NCBI GenBank assembly: GCA_963699825.1
Contig: CAVOVI010000013.1
Coordinates: forward strand, 62,001-126,000
From: SPDF01 sp963699825
Lineage (GTDB): Bacteria > Gemmatimonadota > Gemmatimonadetes > Gemmatimonadales > GWC2-71-9
Direction: 5' to 3'
Length of the DNA: 64,000 bases
Part shown: positions 24,917 through 34,146 of the stretch, one piece after another
How positions within the stretch are numbered: position 1 is the stretch's first letter
Layout of the letters: each line of letters begins with the position of its first letter
The notes under the pieces: generated by a model
The model's input: only the letters and a program-made list of their open reading frames with translations
Told to the model about the DNA's origin: nothing
Databases searched by the model: none
Made by a program: the position numbers and the translations under genes

Positions 24917-25348
24917 TTATCGCTCGATCCGAATTCGCCCGAGGCGGGAAATGACGACCCGCCGCGTGACCGTTCCCTTGGTGAGGGTCCAGGAGGCGTT
25001 CGAGAACCCCATGGTGATGCCGGTGGGCGAGAAGGTCAGGGTCCTCGCGGCGCCCGCCATGGAGACTGCGAACCGACCGGGGCCCGGGATGCTCCATCGC
25101 CGCGCCGGGCCGCCCGGTTCCATGACTTCCATGGTGAGCGAGTCGGGCCCGATGTGGAGCACCGTGATGCGGGATTCGACCACCGCCGCGACGCGCGCTC
25201 TTGCATGGGCACCCGCGATCTCGCCGGCAGCGTGCTCGACCGTCAGAGTGTCCATCGGTTCGGAGAGCCTGGGCGCGGCAATTCCGAGGACGAGCCCCAC
25301 GATGCTGAGGGCGACAATGAGTTCGAGGAGGGTGGCGCCGCGAGTCAT
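24917..25348 (-). CDS. GspH/FimT-type pseudopilin
   Basis: 143 residues with a type IV prepilin leader. A short basic start (MTRG) precedes the cleavage and methylation site ATLLELIVALSIVGLVLGIA, where Glu5 of the mature protein is present. The remainder is a beta-rich GspH-like domain (LTFSPTGITMGFSNASWTLT). Minor pseudopilins of this class sit at the tip of type II secretion or type IV pilus fibres. No other secretion genes are in the window, so it is an orphan. It lies between two plus-strand regulatory genes. Confidence 0.85.
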   Translation of the reverse strand: MTRGATLLELIVALSIVGLVLGIAAPRLSEPMDTLTVEHAAGEIAGAHARARVAAVVESRITVLHIGPDSLTMEVMEPGGPARRWSIPGPGRFAVSMAGAARTLTFSPTGITMGFSNASWTLTKGTVTRRVVISRLGRIRIER

Positions 25349-25490
25349 GGACCCACGGTATCGCCATCGCGGACCGCCGTCGTCATCCTCCGACGGCCGA
25401 CGTCATCCTCTGCGCGCAGGCCGCCCTTGCTCCGGCCCCGCCGCAGAGGCATACTGCGAGTCCTTTCCGACCTTCGAGGATTGGTGGCGT

Positions 25491-25895
25491 ATGACAGCGC
25501 GCGTCCTCGTCGTGGATGACGAGCCAGCCATTCGGCACGCCGTCGGCCGGCTCTTCCGTCGGGAAGGGTGGGATGTGGTGACCGCGGCCGACGCGGGAGA
25601 AGCCATCGCCGCGCTGGAAACGGCGATGGCGGATGCGGTGCTGCTGGATTACCACCTGCCCGGAATGTCAGGCGCTGACCTGAGCGCCGAGATTGCGGAG
25701 CGGTGGCCTGCGCTCGCCGGGCGGCTCGTCTTCATCAGTGGCGATCCGCAGTTGACCACCGAGGCTCTTCCAGCGGCCTGTCGGGGCGCGCGACTGCTCC
25801 CGAAGCCATTCGACCTTCTTGAACTGACGGCGGTCTTGCGGGGCGTGCTCGACGCCCCGCCCGAGCGTCCAAATTCCTCCGGGAACTCTGCATGA
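25491..25895 (+). CDS. Single-domain response regulator
   Basis: 134 residues, one receiver domain with a short disordered tail. The acidic pair is DDE at 9-11, the phosphorylation site Asp53 in VLLDYHLPGMSG, and Lys105 in LLPKPFD. There is no output domain, so it would act by contacting a protein partner. Its stop overlaps the start of the MerR-type gene (ATGA), which may be that partner or simply be co-expressed. The partner kinase is not adjacent. Confidence 0.92.
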   Translation: MTARVLVVDDEPAIRHAVGRLFRREGWDVVTAADAGEAIAALETAMADAVLLDYHLPGMSGADLSAEIAERWPALAGRLVFISGDPQLTTEALPAACRGARLLPKPFDLLELTAVLRGVLDAPPERPNSSGNSA

Positions 25896-26548
25896 CACTT
25901 CCCACCGGGTTGGCTTCGCTGTCGGGTGCCGACCCGCTCGTCGCCCTCCGCGCCTACCGTGCGCTCGCTCCATGGAGCCTGCGGGACCTCGCGTCGCTGG
26001 CCGGGGCGCTGCTCAATGCGTCGAATATCGTGCCGGTCAACGCGGCGGCACGGGCCCTGCCCGGGGAACGGACGATCCGGTTCTACGTGGCACGCGGCCT
26101 GGTGAGTCCGCCGGAAGGGCGGGGGACGGCGGCCACGTACGGCTACCGCCACCTGCTGCAGGTGCTCATCATCAAGTTGCGGCAGATGGAGGGCGCCACG
26201 CTCGACTCGCTCGGCAAGGAACTGGCAGAGTTGGCCGGCGACATGATGGAGCGGCGGGTGGCGAGTGCGCTGGGCCCGGCGCTGCCGATGCCGGAGCGCG
26301 TCCTGGCGGGCCCGGGAACGCACGAGCCCCGCGGCCGGGTCGCACGCGCCATGCAGTCGGCCCTGCCGATGCCTGGCCAGCCGCCCCGGCCCACGACCTG
26401 CCGGCGGGTGCCGTGCGGGCCCGGCGTGGAGTTGCTCCTCGACGAGCGGCATCCCGCCCTCCAGGTGCCCGGCGCCGAGGCCGCGCTCGCGCGGGATGTT
26501 GCGCGCATACTCGATCAGGCGGGGTCCGGCCCCGCGTCAACGCCCTGA
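25892..26548 (+). CDS. MerR-family transcriptional regulator
   Basis: 218 residues. The MerR winged helix-turn-helix spans about residues 52-110: NAAARALPGERTIRFYVARG, a GLVSPPEGRG wing and YGYRHLLQVLIIKLRQM, then LDSLGKELAELA leading into the dimer helix. The N-terminal 50 residues are an unusual helical extension. The C-terminal half has three cysteine- or proline-rich stretches (RPTTCRRVPCGPGVE) that might bind an effector, but no known ligand domain is visible. It is coupled to the response regulator upstream and lies 28 bases before lemA, so it may control the lemA/M48 pair. Confidence 0.8.
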   Translation: MTLPTGLASLSGADPLVALRAYRALAPWSLRDLASLAGALLNASNIVPVNAAARALPGERTIRFYVARGLVSPPEGRGTAATYGYRHLLQVLIIKLRQMEGATLDSLGKELAELAGDMMERRVASALGPALPMPERVLAGPGTHEPRGRVARAMQSALPMPGQPPRPTTCRRVPCGPGVELLLDERHPALQVPGAEAALARDVARILDQAGSGPASTP

Positions 26549-26576
26549 GGCCGACACTCTCTCTCCGGAGTCTGGC

Positions 26577-27149
26577 ATGACGACAATTCTCATCTTTGGT
26601 GTGCTCGCCGCAATCGTGCTCTGGGGGGTCGGGGCCTACAACGGTCTCATCAGCCTCAAGAACCAGGTGAAGAACGGGTGGACGCAGATTGACGTGCAGC
26701 TCAAGCGGCGGCACGACCTGATTCCCAACCTGGTCAACACCGTCAAGGGAGCGATGGAGTACGAGCGCGGCACCATGGAGGCCGTCATCAACGCGCGCGC
26801 CAAGGCGATGGGCGCACAGGGCGTGAAGGCCACCGCCGAAGCCGAGGGGCAACTGACCCAGGCGCTGGGGAAGTTGTTCGCGTTGATGGAGAACTATCCG
26901 GATCTCAAGGCCACCAAGAACGTGCTGCAGCTGCAGGAGGAATTGACCAGCACCGAGAACCGGATCGGGTTCTCCCGGCAGCACTACAACGACGTTGCGA
27001 CCGAGTACAACACGAAACAGCAGCAGTTCCCCACCAACCTCGTGGCGGGTATTGCCGGCGCGACGCAGGCGGACCTCTGGGTCATCGTGGATGACAACGA
27101 ACGCGCAGTGCCAACGGTCGACCTGTCCACCCGTCCCCCGGGCGCGTGA
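26577..27149 (+). CDS. lemA: LemA family protein
   Basis: 190 residues. One N-terminal membrane helix (ILIFGVLAAIVLWGVGAYNG) is followed by the family signature LVNTVKGAMEYERGTMEAVI and LTSTENRIGFSRQHYNDVAT. LemA proteins are membrane-anchored, mainly helical, with a cytoplasmic C-domain in the models. Their role is unclear but they often pair with an M48 peptidase, as here. The GTG start of the M48 gene overlaps the LemA stop (GTGA). The ATG at 26577 was chosen because upstream sequence belongs to the preceding gene. Confidence 0.93.
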   Translation: MTTILIFGVLAAIVLWGVGAYNGLISLKNQVKNGWTQIDVQLKRRHDLIPNLVNTVKGAMEYERGTMEAVINARAKAMGAQGVKATAEAEGQLTQALGKLFALMENYPDLKATKNVLQLQEELTSTENRIGFSRQHYNDVATEYNTKQQQFPTNLVAGIAGATQADLWVIVDDNERAVPTVDLSTRPPGA

Positions 27150-28168
27150 GCGACGCGAATCTCTTCGCCCAGCAGGAGGCCAACCGGCGTCGGTCGGCCT
27201 GGTTGGTCGCCGGCTTCATCCTCTTCTTCGCCTGGGTCGGATTCGGCGGCGATTACGCCTTCTACCTCCTGACCTCCGGCGCACCGGCCGGAGCGTATCG
27301 CCACACCGTTCCCTTCATCGGCCTGCTGACGACAGCGGCCGCCTCCTGCCTCTGCTACTTCTCATGGAAGACGGGGCCCCGCCGCGTCCTGCTTGCGGCC
27401 GGGGCCTGGGAAGTCGTCACGCCCGCGTCGCCGGCACAACTGCAACTCATGAACGTGGTCGAGGAGATGGCGATTTCGGCAGGGCTGCCGAAGCCGACGG
27501 TCTGGGTCGTGCCCGACCAGGACCTCAACGCCTTCGCGACCGGCCACGGTTCCCACAATGCGAGCATCGCCGTGACGGAGGGATTGCTGGCCGCCCTCGA
27601 CCGCGATGAGTTGCAGGGTGTCGTGGCGCACGAAATGTCCCACATCCAGAACGACGACGTGAAGCTGATGACGCTGCTGGCCGGGATGCTGGGGGCAGTG
27701 GCGCTGCTCTCCGACGGGATCGCACGCTACCTGCGGGTGGGGGGGCGGGTCGGAGGGGTTTCGCGCAGTAGCGGGCGGAGCGGTGGGAAGAACAACAACC
27801 CGCTTGGCGCCATCCTGCTGGTGCTCTGGGTCTTCACGCTGCTGATCGCGCCGGTCATCACCCGGCTCCTGGCGATGGCCGTCAGCCGGAAGCGGGAGTA
27901 TCTGGCCGACGCCACGGCGGCGCAGCTGACGCGCCACCCGGAGGCGCTCGCCCGGGCGCTCGAGAAGCTGGACGCCGCATCCGCGCCGACCCGGAGCATT
28001 GCGCAGGGGGCGGCACATCTCTGTATCGTGGACCCGGCCGAGCGGAAGATGAGTGACCGCGAGGGTCTCGTGGGAGACATCTTCGCCTCCCATCCACCGA
28101 TCCGGTTGCGGGTGGCCCGCCTGAAGGCGATGGCCTTCCAGCGCGCCAAACGTGAGGGTGGGGCCTAG
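27146..28168 (+). CDS. M48 family membrane metallopeptidase, HtpX-like
   Basis: 340 residues. Two N-terminal membrane helices (residues about 17-42 and 53-72) precede a domain with the zinc motif VVAHEMSHIQND (His162, Glu163, His166). A later pair of helices (PLGAILLVLWVFTLLIAPVI) follows, with the third ligand in SRKREYLADATAAQLT. HtpX proteases remove damaged membrane proteins. Coupling with lemA is a known pattern for M48 peptidases. Its end overlaps the convergent two-component gene by four bases (28165-28168). Confidence 0.93.
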   Translation: MSDANLFAQQEANRRRSAWLVAGFILFFAWVGFGGDYAFYLLTSGAPAGAYRHTVPFIGLLTTAAASCLCYFSWKTGPRRVLLAAGAWEVVTPASPAQLQLMNVVEEMAISAGLPKPTVWVVPDQDLNAFATGHGSHNASIAVTEGLLAALDRDELQGVVAHEMSHIQNDDVKLMTLLAGMLGAVALLSDGIARYLRVGGRVGGVSRSSGRSGGKNNNPLGAILLVLWVFTLLIAPVITRLLAMAVSRKREYLADATAAQLTRHPEALARALEKLDAASAPTRSIAQGAAHLCIVDPAERKMSDREGLVGDIFASHPPIRLRVARLKAMAFQRAKREGGA

Positions 28169-29196
28169 CCGGCGTGCGGGAGGGTGATCGCCTCGGTGAA
28201 GCCCTCAGGGTCCAGCGGAAGCTCCAGGAGCTGTGTCGGCTGCACCGACCGGGCGGCGGTGCCGTCGCCGTCCTGCAGCACGAGGAGGCGGTACGGACGA
28301 TCATTCGCCGAGGGGAGGTTGGCAGGGAGGGAGCGCTCCGCCACAAGGACGAGTGAGACGTCGAACCCCTGCGCGGACCGTTCGAGGTCACCCGGGCCGA
28401 TGACCCGGTGTACCGAGTACCCTGCCCGCCGCAGCAGCGACTCGACCACTCGGGCCGTCCCATCCTCCGGGACCAGTACCAATGCGCGCCCCCGCGTCGG
28501 AACGCCCGATGTGGCACCCTCCCCCAGATCGATCATCCGCACGCCCGGAGCATATTCCGAGGTCGCGGCCCGCCGCAGTTCTCCCGCCCGTTTCACGATC
28601 TCGCGAATCCGCTCCAGCATGCTCCGGATCGTCTCGAGGGACTTCCGCTGGTCGTCGCGCAGGGAGTCCTGGCCGGCGAGAAGCAGCTCCATCTCCGCGG
28701 AGGCCGCCATGAGGGGATTGTTGATCTCGTGGTGGAGGGTCACGGTCATTTCCCCGACCGCGGCCCGCCGCTCGACATGGACCAGTTCCCGCTCCGCGGT
28801 GGCGAGGGCCTCACGGAGCGAGCGCATCCGCCGCACCCGTTCGACGACTTCGGGCAACATGGCGGCCAGGGAGCCGTCCTTCACCAGGTAATCCTCGGCG
28901 CCGGCACGCAGCGCATCGGCGGCGAAGGTCTCGCTGCCGTGCGCGGTCACCATCACCACGCTCGGCGGATCGGGCCACGCGCGCAGCGCCAGGAGCACTT
29001 CACGACCCGCCAGGTCCGGGAGATTCTGGTCGAGCAGCAACACATCGGCCCGGGCAGCGGCGAGGAGCGCTTCCTGTCCGGTGGCCACATGCTCGAGGTC
29101 GGTGAAGCCGTGCGCAGTCAACGCCGCGGCCGCAAGCCGGACCATGGCAGGATCGTCGTCTACCACCAGGATGCGCAAAGCGCTCCGTTCAGCCAC
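28165..29196 (-). CDS. Receiver-DHp signalling protein lacking an ATPase domain
   Basis: 343 residues from the GTG at 29196, which overlaps the end of the glycosyltransferase gene by 8 bases. Residues 8-125 are a receiver (Asp56 in VLLLDQNLPD). Residues 140-205 are a histidine-kinase dimerisation domain with H-box MTVTLHHEINNPL (His156). The HATPase catalytic domain should follow, but instead there is a degenerate receiver-like domain (RGRALVLVPEDGTARVVESL). Such a protein could be a phosphotransfer intermediate that relies on another kinase. It lies at the end of a tightly overlapping minus-strand block with HEAT and GT2 genes. Confidence 0.85.
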   Translation of the reverse strand: MAERSALRILVVDDDPAMVRLAAAALTAHGFTDLEHVATGQEALLAAARADVLLLDQNLPDLAGREVLLALRAWPDPPSVVMVTAHGSETFAADALRAGAEDYLVKDGSLAAMLPEVVERVRRMRSLREALATAERELVHVERRAAVGEMTVTLHHEINNPLMAASAEMELLLAGQDSLRDDQRKSLETIRSMLERIREIVKRAGELRRAATSEYAPGVRMIDLGEGATSGVPTRGRALVLVPEDGTARVVESLLRRAGYSVHRVIGPGDLERSAQGFDVSLVLVAERSLPANLPSANDRPYRLLVLQDGDGTAARSVQPTQLLELPLDPEGFTEAITLPHAG

Positions 29197-30751
29197 GTGC
29201 CGCCTCCGTCTCGGTACGAAATCCAACCCGCGCGAATTTTTCCCACGTCGTCTTCCCGCGCCAGGCGTCGAACAGGCCGCGAAGCCGCCAGTACAGTGTA
29301 ATGTGGCGGAAGCTGAAGGGCACGTTTTCCAGGATCGCGTACCCGAGCAGGACCAGCACGTCGCGCCGGCGGCTGAAGGGAAGGAGGCCCCGCTGGAGCC
29401 GGTCCGCGAGCCCGAAGCGGAATCGCCAGGCCCCGACCAGCACGGCGAAGAGGTTCACCAGCATGCCGTACCCGAACGCCGCGAGGAAGAAGGCGATCGC
29501 ATAGGGCCAGTTGATCAGGTGGATGTCAAACACCCACTGCAACAGCAGCAGGAACGAAAAGAAGAAGTACCCCATCATCTCGATGATGGGCCCGTAGTAC
29601 TCGAAGAACCAGAACGCCGGCAAGGCGAACCAGCCGATCCGTCCGAAGCGGCGCCGGAGGAGCATCCCCCGGTGATAGAGCAGCGACTCCCGGAGCCCGC
29701 GGTACCACCGCCCCCGCTGCTTGCGCAGCGACTCGAGCGACTCGGGGACTTCTGTCCAGGCCACCGGGTGGGGGAGGAAGGCGATGCGCCGGTCGAGCTG
29801 CTTGTCGCGGATGTACCGGTGCAGGCGGACCACGATTTCCATGTCCTCACAGACGGTGCCCGCGCCACCCGCCACGTATTCCTCGACGATCCGGTGACGG
29901 ACGAAGGGCGTCAGGTACCCGCCGGCGCGGATCACCGTTTCCTTCTCGAAGACTGCAAACACACCGGAGAGGATCAGGATCGAGTCAAGGCGGTCGAGCC
30001 CGGTGCGGCCGGTCGTGAAGGAGCGGAGATACTCGACCATCTGGAAGCGGGCCAGCGGATGGCTGGGCAACCCCACGCTCACGACCCGTCCGTTCCGGAT
30101 GGTGCATCCGTTGGCGATCGCCACCTGGCCGCCGACCGCGACGACCCGCGGGTCTTCCTGGATGACCCGCATCATTTCCTTGAGGGCACGCTGGTCGAGG
30201 ATGGAGTCGGCGTCGAGGCAGACGAAGTAGGGAGCGGTCGACGCGTTGACGCCCACGTTCAGCGCGTCCGCCTTCCCGGCGTTCTCCTTGTCGATGACGA
30301 CCAGCCGCAGCACGCCCTTCGGCATCGGCAGCGTGGCATGGTACAGCGCCCGGACCCGCGCGGTGCCGATCGCCTCCCGATAGGGGAGATCGGTGCGGCG
30401 GAGCTTGAACGCCTGCTTCAGCCGCTCGAGCGTTTCGTCGCTTGACCCGTCGTTGACCACCACCACCTCGAACCGGGGATAGTCGCAGTGGATGAGGTTG
30501 GTCACCGAGTCGACGATCGTCACTTCTTCGTTGAACGCCGGCACGATCATCGTCAACGGCTTGGTGGATCCGCTGTTGTCGATCAGGTCGAGGTCCTCGA
30601 CAAAATGGCCGGCCACCTTCCGTCGAACCTGCCGTGCCGAGAGGCCGATCAGGACGAGGGTGTAGCTGTTGTACAGGAGGAAGTAGGCCAGGAAGAATGG
30701 CTGCGCCGCGATGGCGATGACTGTGAGGACGCTGAGGACGGTCTCCTGCAT
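29189..30751 (-). CDS. Membrane-bound processive family 2 glycosyltransferase
   Basis: 520 residues. An N-terminal membrane helix (residues 10-38) precedes the GT-A catalytic domain. Motifs are VVVVNDGSSDET (Asp101), VCLDADSILD (Asp180-Ala-Asp182), TVCEDMEIVVRL and the processivity motif QRGRW (345-349). Several membrane helices follow. This is the plan of PgaC, NodC and hyaluronan/cellulose synthases, which polymerise and export a sugar chain. No PilZ domain is present. The start shares a base with the stop of the HEAT gene (TGATG). The polymer cannot be predicted. Confidence 0.92.
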   Translation of the reverse strand: MQETVLSVLTVIAIAAQPFFLAYFLLYNSYTLVLIGLSARQVRRKVAGHFVEDLDLIDNSGSTKPLTMIVPAFNEEVTIVDSVTNLIHCDYPRFEVVVVNDGSSDETLERLKQAFKLRRTDLPYREAIGTARVRALYHATLPMPKGVLRLVVIDKENAGKADALNVGVNASTAPYFVCLDADSILDQRALKEMMRVIQEDPRVVAVGGQVAIANGCTIRNGRVVSVGLPSHPLARFQMVEYLRSFTTGRTGLDRLDSILILSGVFAVFEKETVIRAGGYLTPFVRHRIVEEYVAGGAGTVCEDMEIVVRLHRYIRDKQLDRRIAFLPHPVAWTEVPESLESLRKQRGRWYRGLRESLLYHRGMLLRRRFGRIGWFALPAFWFFEYYGPIIEMMGYFFFSFLLLLQWVFDIHLINWPYAIAFFLAAFGYGMLVNLFAVLVGAWRFRFGLADRLQRGLLPFSRRRDVLVLLGYAILENVPFSFRHITLYWRLRGLFDAWRGKTTWEKFARVGFRTETEAARG

Positions 30752-33700
30752 CAGGCGTCCATCAGGGCTGCGCCGACGGCACTGCGCACCGCCGGCACCG
30801 GATCCTCGGTCGCCAGCGCACGCGCCACCGGATCATTCCGCAGCGCGAGGACGATTCCCGCCCCCACACGCCGGTCCACCGCCGTGTCACCGGCTCGCCG
30901 GTGCAGTTCGGCGATCGGCAGAACGGTGGCCGCCGCTTCGACCAGGGCAGCCCGGGGGATATCCGTCGGCAGGGTAGGCGGTGCCCCCGTCAGGAGACCT
31001 GCCAGCGCCGCCATCGCTCGCACTTCCTCGACGGGGTCGGCCGAGAGCGCCGGCAGGCTGGTGGTGATCCCACCGGCGGCGCAGGCGGCCGCAACCGCGA
31101 CCCGGACCGCGGCCACCGGGTCCGTCGTGAGGCGCTCCAGCAGTCGGGCATCGATCAGGTCGGGCCGCTGGTGCCAGAGCCCGGCCAGCGCCGCCCGTAC
31201 TTCCGGGGCTCGGCTCGCGGCCATCGGGGGCAGCAAGTCGGGAAGCCGCGGGTGTCGGACATACCGTGCCACCCGGGCGACGGTCACCATCTCCGCGCCG
31301 CCAGATCCGAGCCCGAGCGTCAGGTCGATGAAGGTGTTGAAGCCCGCCTCGGCCTGCCTCGCCACCGCCTGCAGCAGGGCGGGATCGTCGTCGTGCGGCT
31401 GGAGCATGCGGATCAGGTTCGGCAGCGCGCGGTCCGGCGGCACATCGGCAAAGAGCTCGACCGCCGTGTGACGGACCGTGGCGTCGGGATCGGAGAGCGC
31501 ACGGATGGCGGCTCGCTCCACCTGCTCCTGGTCGATCATCCCGGCGACGGCGGTCAGCGCCGCGGCGCGAACGGTCGGGTTCGGATCGCTCCGCACGACC
31601 TGCAGCAGCGTGTTGCGGCTGCGGTCGCCCTGGAACGCCCGGAGTCCGCTGACCAGCCGCAGCCGTTCATGCGGGTCGAGAGCACCCCGAATCCCCTCGG
31701 TCAGCGACAGTTCCATCGCTTCACGCGTCGTCGCGGCAAGCGCCTGCAACTCGACATGCCGGGACATCCCCAGCCGTTGGGCCAGGAGACGGTACTCTGC
31801 GTCGTGCTTGATTCGCTCGGCGAGGAGTTCGCGCAGGGCCCGATCGTCGCTCATCTCGACCAGTCGCGCCACCATGCTTTCCCGCTCAAACCCGCCCAGC
31901 GCCAGCAGGGCCGCGGCGCGCACCTCGAGCGGCACATCGGGCTGACCGACCGCCGTCAGCAGCGCGTCTTCACCGCCGGCGATCCGGAGCAGGCCGGTGG
32001 CGAGGGCAGCGCGCTCCCGGACGCGGGGGGAGGGATCGCGCCGCAGGAGCTCGAGGACGGCGGTTCCCGCCGTCGTTCCCCCGAGCCGCGCGATGGCGTC
32101 GACGGCCTGGGCTCTCACATCCTCGTCCGGATCCTCGAGGCCGGCGGCGAGCAGCGGAACGGCGTCGGCGCCACCCAGCCGTCCGAGGGTGCGCGCGGTC
32201 TCCGCGCGGACTTCGGCGACCGGATCGCGCCAGAGCACGCCCAGCACCGCCGGAGCGGAGGGCGTCCGCAGCTGGGCCACCGTTCGGATCACCGCCAGCT
32301 TGCTCTCGAGGTCACCAGCCTCGATCAGGCGGTCGAGGAGCGCCGGCACCCGTGCGACATCGAGCCGCGTGACGGCCGTGGCAATGGCGCCACGAACGAT
32401 CGGTGTGGCCCCACCCAGATGTTTGAGGAGTGTGGCGGCGGTGGTGGCGTCACCGAGACGACCGAGGGCAAGGACGGCTTCACGCTGAACCGCAGGGTCG
32501 TCGTCAGTCAGCAGGCCAAGGAGCGTCTCGCCAGCATCTCGGACGTTGGCGTCGGCGGCGGCACGGGCGGCGGCGGCACGGACACCGGCGTCGGGGTCTT
32601 TCATCAGCCGGATGAAGTCCGCGCTGGCGTCCGTTGCCTGTGTCAAGCCGAGCGCGGTCGCTGTCGCCGCGCGGACCCCGGGATCGGGGTCGGTAGTGCG
32701 AGGCCGGATGCGCTCGGCAAGCTCGGGCCCGCCCAGCTGGCCCACCAGGAGCATGGCGGCGGTGCGCACCCGCTGCTCCTCGTCATTGAGATGGTCGAGT
32801 GCGGCGGCAATCCCCTCGGTGACTCCCAGCGTGCGGAGGACATCGAACGCCTCCGCCCGGAGCGCCGGGTCAGTGTCGGTGCGGGCGACGTGCACCAGCT
32901 CGGTGGCCACATCCCGACGCCCCGCGCGTTGAATGGCCTCGATCATGGCGGCGCGGACGGCGGGCGTCGGATGGGCGAGGCCCTCGGCCAGCAATTCGCG
33001 GGCGCCCGCATTTCCGAATCGAGCCAGCGTCTCCGTCGCTTCGGGGACGTTCTCGCCACGGACGATGGAGGCAATCAGGCGGGCGGGCACACCGAGTCGT
33101 TCCAGCGCCACCGCGGCGCGAATGCGGATTTCCGGATCGGTGTCGTCCAGTGCCAGCAGGAGCGGGCCTTCGGCCTGGCCACCGACCTGTTCCAGCGCCT
33201 CGACGCTCCGCATGCGGACCCACCAGGCGGGGTCGCCGAGGGCGCGGACCAGACGCTCGACGACCTCGGGTTCGTCAAATTGCCCGAGCGCCTGCGCGAT
33301 GCGCGCGCGCACGAACGGGGCGGGGTCGCTGAGGAGGTGGTCGAGGAGGTAGCCGACGGCACGGCCGTCACCGATGCGCCCGAGCGCGCTGGCACTCTTG
33401 GCGCGGACTTCGTCGTCGAGGTCGCTCAGGGAGCGCACGAGGGCCGGGAACGCGCGTGCGGCTCCCACCTCGCCGAGGATGCTCGCCGCCCATGCCCGTG
33501 CGGGATGGCGGACGGGGTCCTCGAGGAAGGCGATCATCGGGTCGACGGCGAGTGCGCCATGCCTGGTGAGGATGTCGGCAATGCGCGGGACGAGCCAGAC
33601 CTCGGAGTGCTTGAGCGCTTCGACCAGCGGCGGGACGGCGCGCGGGTCACCGATGCGCGCGAGGGCGCGGAGGGCGATTTCCCGGACATCGGCATCTTCG

Positions 33701-34146
33701 GTGCGTGTGGCGGCGACCGTGTCGAGCAGCGCCCGCACCGCCTGCGCATTGCCGACGCGCCCGAGCAGTTCCGCAGCGAAGGCCCGTTCCCGCCATTTCT
33801 TGGCGGAGCGGAGTCGCGTCACGTACTTCTCCACCAGGCCGAGACGGTCGTACGCGTCGAGGAGCCACCCCGGCCGCTCGGTGGCGCCGCGGGCCTGTTC
33901 CTCCAGCACGGCCTCGAGCGCCTCGAAATCCTTGAGGGTCGCCAGTTCGCGGAGCTGGGGTTCGAGCAGTGCACGATCCCGCAGGGCGAGGCCGGTCACC
34001 AGGTCGCGATAGAGCCCCTTGCGATAGGCCAGGCGTCGCTCGAGGCGGTTGAGGTACGAGGTGTGAATCAGCCAGGAGAGCACGGCGATCAGGCCGATGC
34101 CCGCCATCGCCACCGCGACGCCAAGGATGATTGGAACGGTGATCAC
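30751..34146 (-). CDS. Giant membrane-anchored HEAT-repeat protein
   Basis: 1131 residues. One N-terminal helix (VPIILGVAVAMAGIGLIAVL) and a basic linker lead into an unbroken array of HEAT/PBS-lyase-type repeats. The period is about 31 residues, with a recurrent DPxxxVRxxAAxALGxLG pattern (for example DPDPGVRAATATALGLTQA and DPVAEVRAETARTLGRLGG). The array is predicted to form a long solenoid on the cytoplasmic face. It sits between a CheY-like regulator and the GT2 synthase with overlapping stops and starts, implying one transcript and fixed stoichiometry. A scaffold for the synthase is my inference. Confidence 0.9.
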   Translation of the reverse strand: MITVPIILGVAVAMAGIGLIAVLSWLIHTSYLNRLERRLAYRKGLYRDLVTGLALRDRALLEPQLRELATLKDFEALEAVLEEQARGATERPGWLLDAYDRLGLVEKYVTRLRSAKKWRERAFAAELLGRVGNAQAVRALLDTVAATRTEDADVREIALRALARIGDPRAVPPLVEALKHSEVWLVPRIADILTRHGALAVDPMIAFLEDPVRHPARAWAASILGEVGAARAFPALVRSLSDLDDEVRAKSASALGRIGDGRAVGYLLDHLLSDPAPFVRARIAQALGQFDEPEVVERLVRALGDPAWWVRMRSVEALEQVGGQAEGPLLLALDDTDPEIRIRAAVALERLGVPARLIASIVRGENVPEATETLARFGNAGARELLAEGLAHPTPAVRAAMIEAIQRAGRRDVATELVHVARTDTDPALRAEAFDVLRTLGVTEGIAAALDHLNDEEQRVRTAAMLLVGQLGGPELAERIRPRTTDPDPGVRAATATALGLTQATDASADFIRLMKDPDAGVRAAAARAAADANVRDAGETLLGLLTDDDPAVQREAVLALGRLGDATTAATLLKHLGGATPIVRGAIATAVTRLDVARVPALLDRLIEAGDLESKLAVIRTVAQLRTPSAPAVLGVLWRDPVAEVRAETARTLGRLGGADAVPLLAAGLEDPDEDVRAQAVDAIARLGGTTAGTAVLELLRRDPSPRVRERAALATGLLRIAGGEDALLTAVGQPDVPLEVRAAALLALGGFERESMVARLVEMSDDRALRELLAERIKHDAEYRLLAQRLGMSRHVELQALAATTREAMELSLTEGIRGALDPHERLRLVSGLRAFQGDRSRNTLLQVVRSDPNPTVRAAALTAVAGMIDQEQVERAAIRALSDPDATVRHTAVELFADVPPDRALPNLIRMLQPHDDDPALLQAVARQAEAGFNTFIDLTLGLGSGGAEMVTVARVARYVRHPRLPDLLPPMAASRAPEVRAALAGLWHQRPDLIDARLLERLTTDPVAAVRVAVAAACAAGGITTSLPALSADPVEEVRAMAALAGLLTGAPPTLPTDIPRAALVEAAATVLPIAELHRRAGDTAVDRRVGAGIVLALRNDPVARALATEDPVPAVRSAVGAALMDA

